A DNA stretch of 64,000 nucleotides from Mycobacterium barrassiae (GTDB lineage Bacteria > Actinomycetota > Actinomycetes > Mycobacteriales > Mycobacteriaceae): assembly GCF_025822765.1 (NCBI RefSeq), contig NZ_JACKUK010000023.1, forward strand, positions 515,535-579,534. The letters run 5' to 3'. The notes below the pieces were generated by a model. The model worked only from the letters and a program-made list of their open reading frames with translations, had not been told where the DNA came from and did not search any database. Both the position numbers and the translations under genes were made by a program. Below are positions 63,204 through 64,000 of the stretch, piece after piece; position 1 is the stretch's first letter; every line of letters starts with the position of its first letter.

Positions 63204-64000
63204 GACTTCCCACCCGGGAACATTCCTGACGGCACTCCCCTGCCGTCCCAGTTGAGCAGATTCACCCGCGACGGGTTCTCGGAATTGGCGGCCATCCCCT
63301 CCTGGCTCTGCCGGTGTTGCAACGCGTGGAAGGTCTCCACCGCCACCGGCACCGGTCCCCCGCTGGCCTCACCGAACGGGCCTGACTCGTACATCCCGGG
63401 TCCGCCCTCGAAGGACAACGAACAGCTGGTCTCCTCGAGACGCCTGCCCTCCGCGATATATGCGGTCGGAATCACGTACCGCTCATCGTATTTCGCCAAG
63501 GCGAGCAGCCGGTACATCGAGTAGATCTGCTCTTCGGTCATCCCGACCGCTGCCGGGATGTGCGGCTGGGTTTCACGGCCGAGGTTGACGTCACGCATGT
63601 ACGAACGCATCGCCGCCAACCGCCGCAGCACACCCTCCACGACGCCGGTGTCCCCAGCGGTGAACAGTCCGGCCAGGTACTCCATCGGGATCCGCAGCGC
63701 GTCCAGCGCGCCGAACAGGTTGCCGACATCCTCGCCGTCGTGGCCGTCACGGCTGACGGCGTCGACGATCGGCGACAGCGGCGGGATGTACCACACCATC
63801 GGCACCGTGCGGAACTCCGGATGCAGCGGCAGCGCAACCTGATACGTGTTGATCAGGGCGTACACCGGCGACCGCTGTGCGGCCTCGATCCACTCGTCGG
63901 AGATGCCCTCCGCCCGCGCACCGGCGATGACCTGTGGATCGGTGGGGTCGAGCAGGATCCGACGTTGCGCCTCGTACAGGTCCTTCTCGTCTTCCACCGA
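63200..64000 (-). CDS. narH: Respiratory nitrate reductase beta subunit, C-terminal part (cut by window end)
   Basis: About the last 266 residues of NarH, running out of the window. Visible: KDLYEAQRRILLDPTDPQVI, SPVYALINTYQVALPLHPEFRTVPMVWYIPPLSPIVD, ALRIPMEYLAGLFTAGDTGVV, and FEGGPGMYESGPFGE, all characteristic of NarH. The 4Fe-4S cysteine clusters lie upstream, outside the window. It overlaps narJ by 4 bp. Confidence 0.94.
   Translation of the reverse strand, partial: SVEDEKDLYEAQRRILLDPTDPQVIAGARAEGISDEWIEAAQRSPVYALINTYQVALPLHPEFRTVPMVWYIPPLSPIVDAVSRDGHDGEDVGNLFGALDALRIPMEYLAGLFTAGDTGVVEGVLRRLAAMRSYMRDVNLGRETQPHIPAAVGMTEEQIYSMYRLLALAKYDERYVIPTAYIAEGRRLEETSCSLSFEGGPGMYESGPFGEASGGPVPVAVETFHALQHRQSQEGMAANSENPSRVNLLNWDGRGVPSGMFPGGKS

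Overview
This 64 kb window is GC-rich chromosomal DNA of a Mycobacterium (Mycolicibacterium-like, probably environmental). The order of recognisable genes follows the M. tuberculosis Rv3031 to Rv3062 block: GH57 branching enzyme, Rv3032 glycosyltransferase, Rv3034c, Rv3035, TB22.2, Rv3037c to Rv3041c, serB2, ctaD, fecB, adhC, nrdF2, Rv3049c, Rv3050c, nrdE-I-H, Rv3054c, dinB2, Rv3057c, Rv3058c, cyp136 and ligB. Start codons are often GTG or TTG, genes are tightly packed, and many pairs overlap by 4 bp. All identities come from reading translated sequence and from remembered family knowledge; no search was run. The species cannot be fixed.

Layout. 0-10 kb: methylglucose lipopolysaccharide-type glycan genes (branching enzyme end, GT4 glycosyltransferase, hexapeptide acyltransferase), a PQQ-repeat lipoprotein, a TB22.2-like exported protein, then a minus-strand run of methyltransferases, crotonase, Nudix hydrolase and ABC ATPase. 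9.1-11.5 kb: a YczE-type membrane protein plus a 51-aa protein, divergent from a MocR-type regulator across a repeat-bearing operator. 11.6-25.3 kb: serB2, ctaD, fecB, adhC, a sugar-1-phosphate transferase, a cutinase, nrdF2 with tandem NrdR boxes, a Baeyer-Villiger monooxygenase and a TetR regulator.

25.4-39 kb is accessory DNA inserted between the Rv3050c and nrdE homologues, which are neighbours in M. tuberculosis. It has two parts. The first looks like an undescribed conflict or stress-sensing system: a 4-TM, Rossmann, RyR-domain protein; a patatin phospholipase; a 1398-aa TIR, nSTAND ATPase, TM and 14-repeat WD40 protein; and a small two-copy PGDYG-like protein. The second is a six-gene operon (exported MTB12-like protein, ABC ATPase, permease, methyltransferase, Cys-containing regulator, cupin). 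Its promoter carries two tandem IdeR-like iron boxes, one of them over the -35 element.

39-54 kb: nrdE-nrdI-nrdH with tandem NrdR boxes matching those of nrdF2, FMN reductase with divergent TetR, dinB2 with an unusual steric-gate residue, SDR, TetR/cyp136, a free-standing LeuA regulatory domain behind a likely leader-peptide attenuator, a TauE exporter, an APH-fold kinase, an internally duplicated zinc-peptidase lipoprotein, and poxB. 54-64 kb: SDR, Mo-cofactor oxidoreductase, ligB, a PPOX / WS-DGAT / PPOX group with a DosR-like box, a group III truncated haemoglobin divergent from a three-Cys regulator, and narI-narJ-narH (narH cut by the window end). The last part suggests a low-oxygen / NO / nitrate physiology block.

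Long inverted repeats recur in intergenic DNA. Three of them lie 13 to 19 bp upstream of a start codon, and two of these belong to one sequence family.
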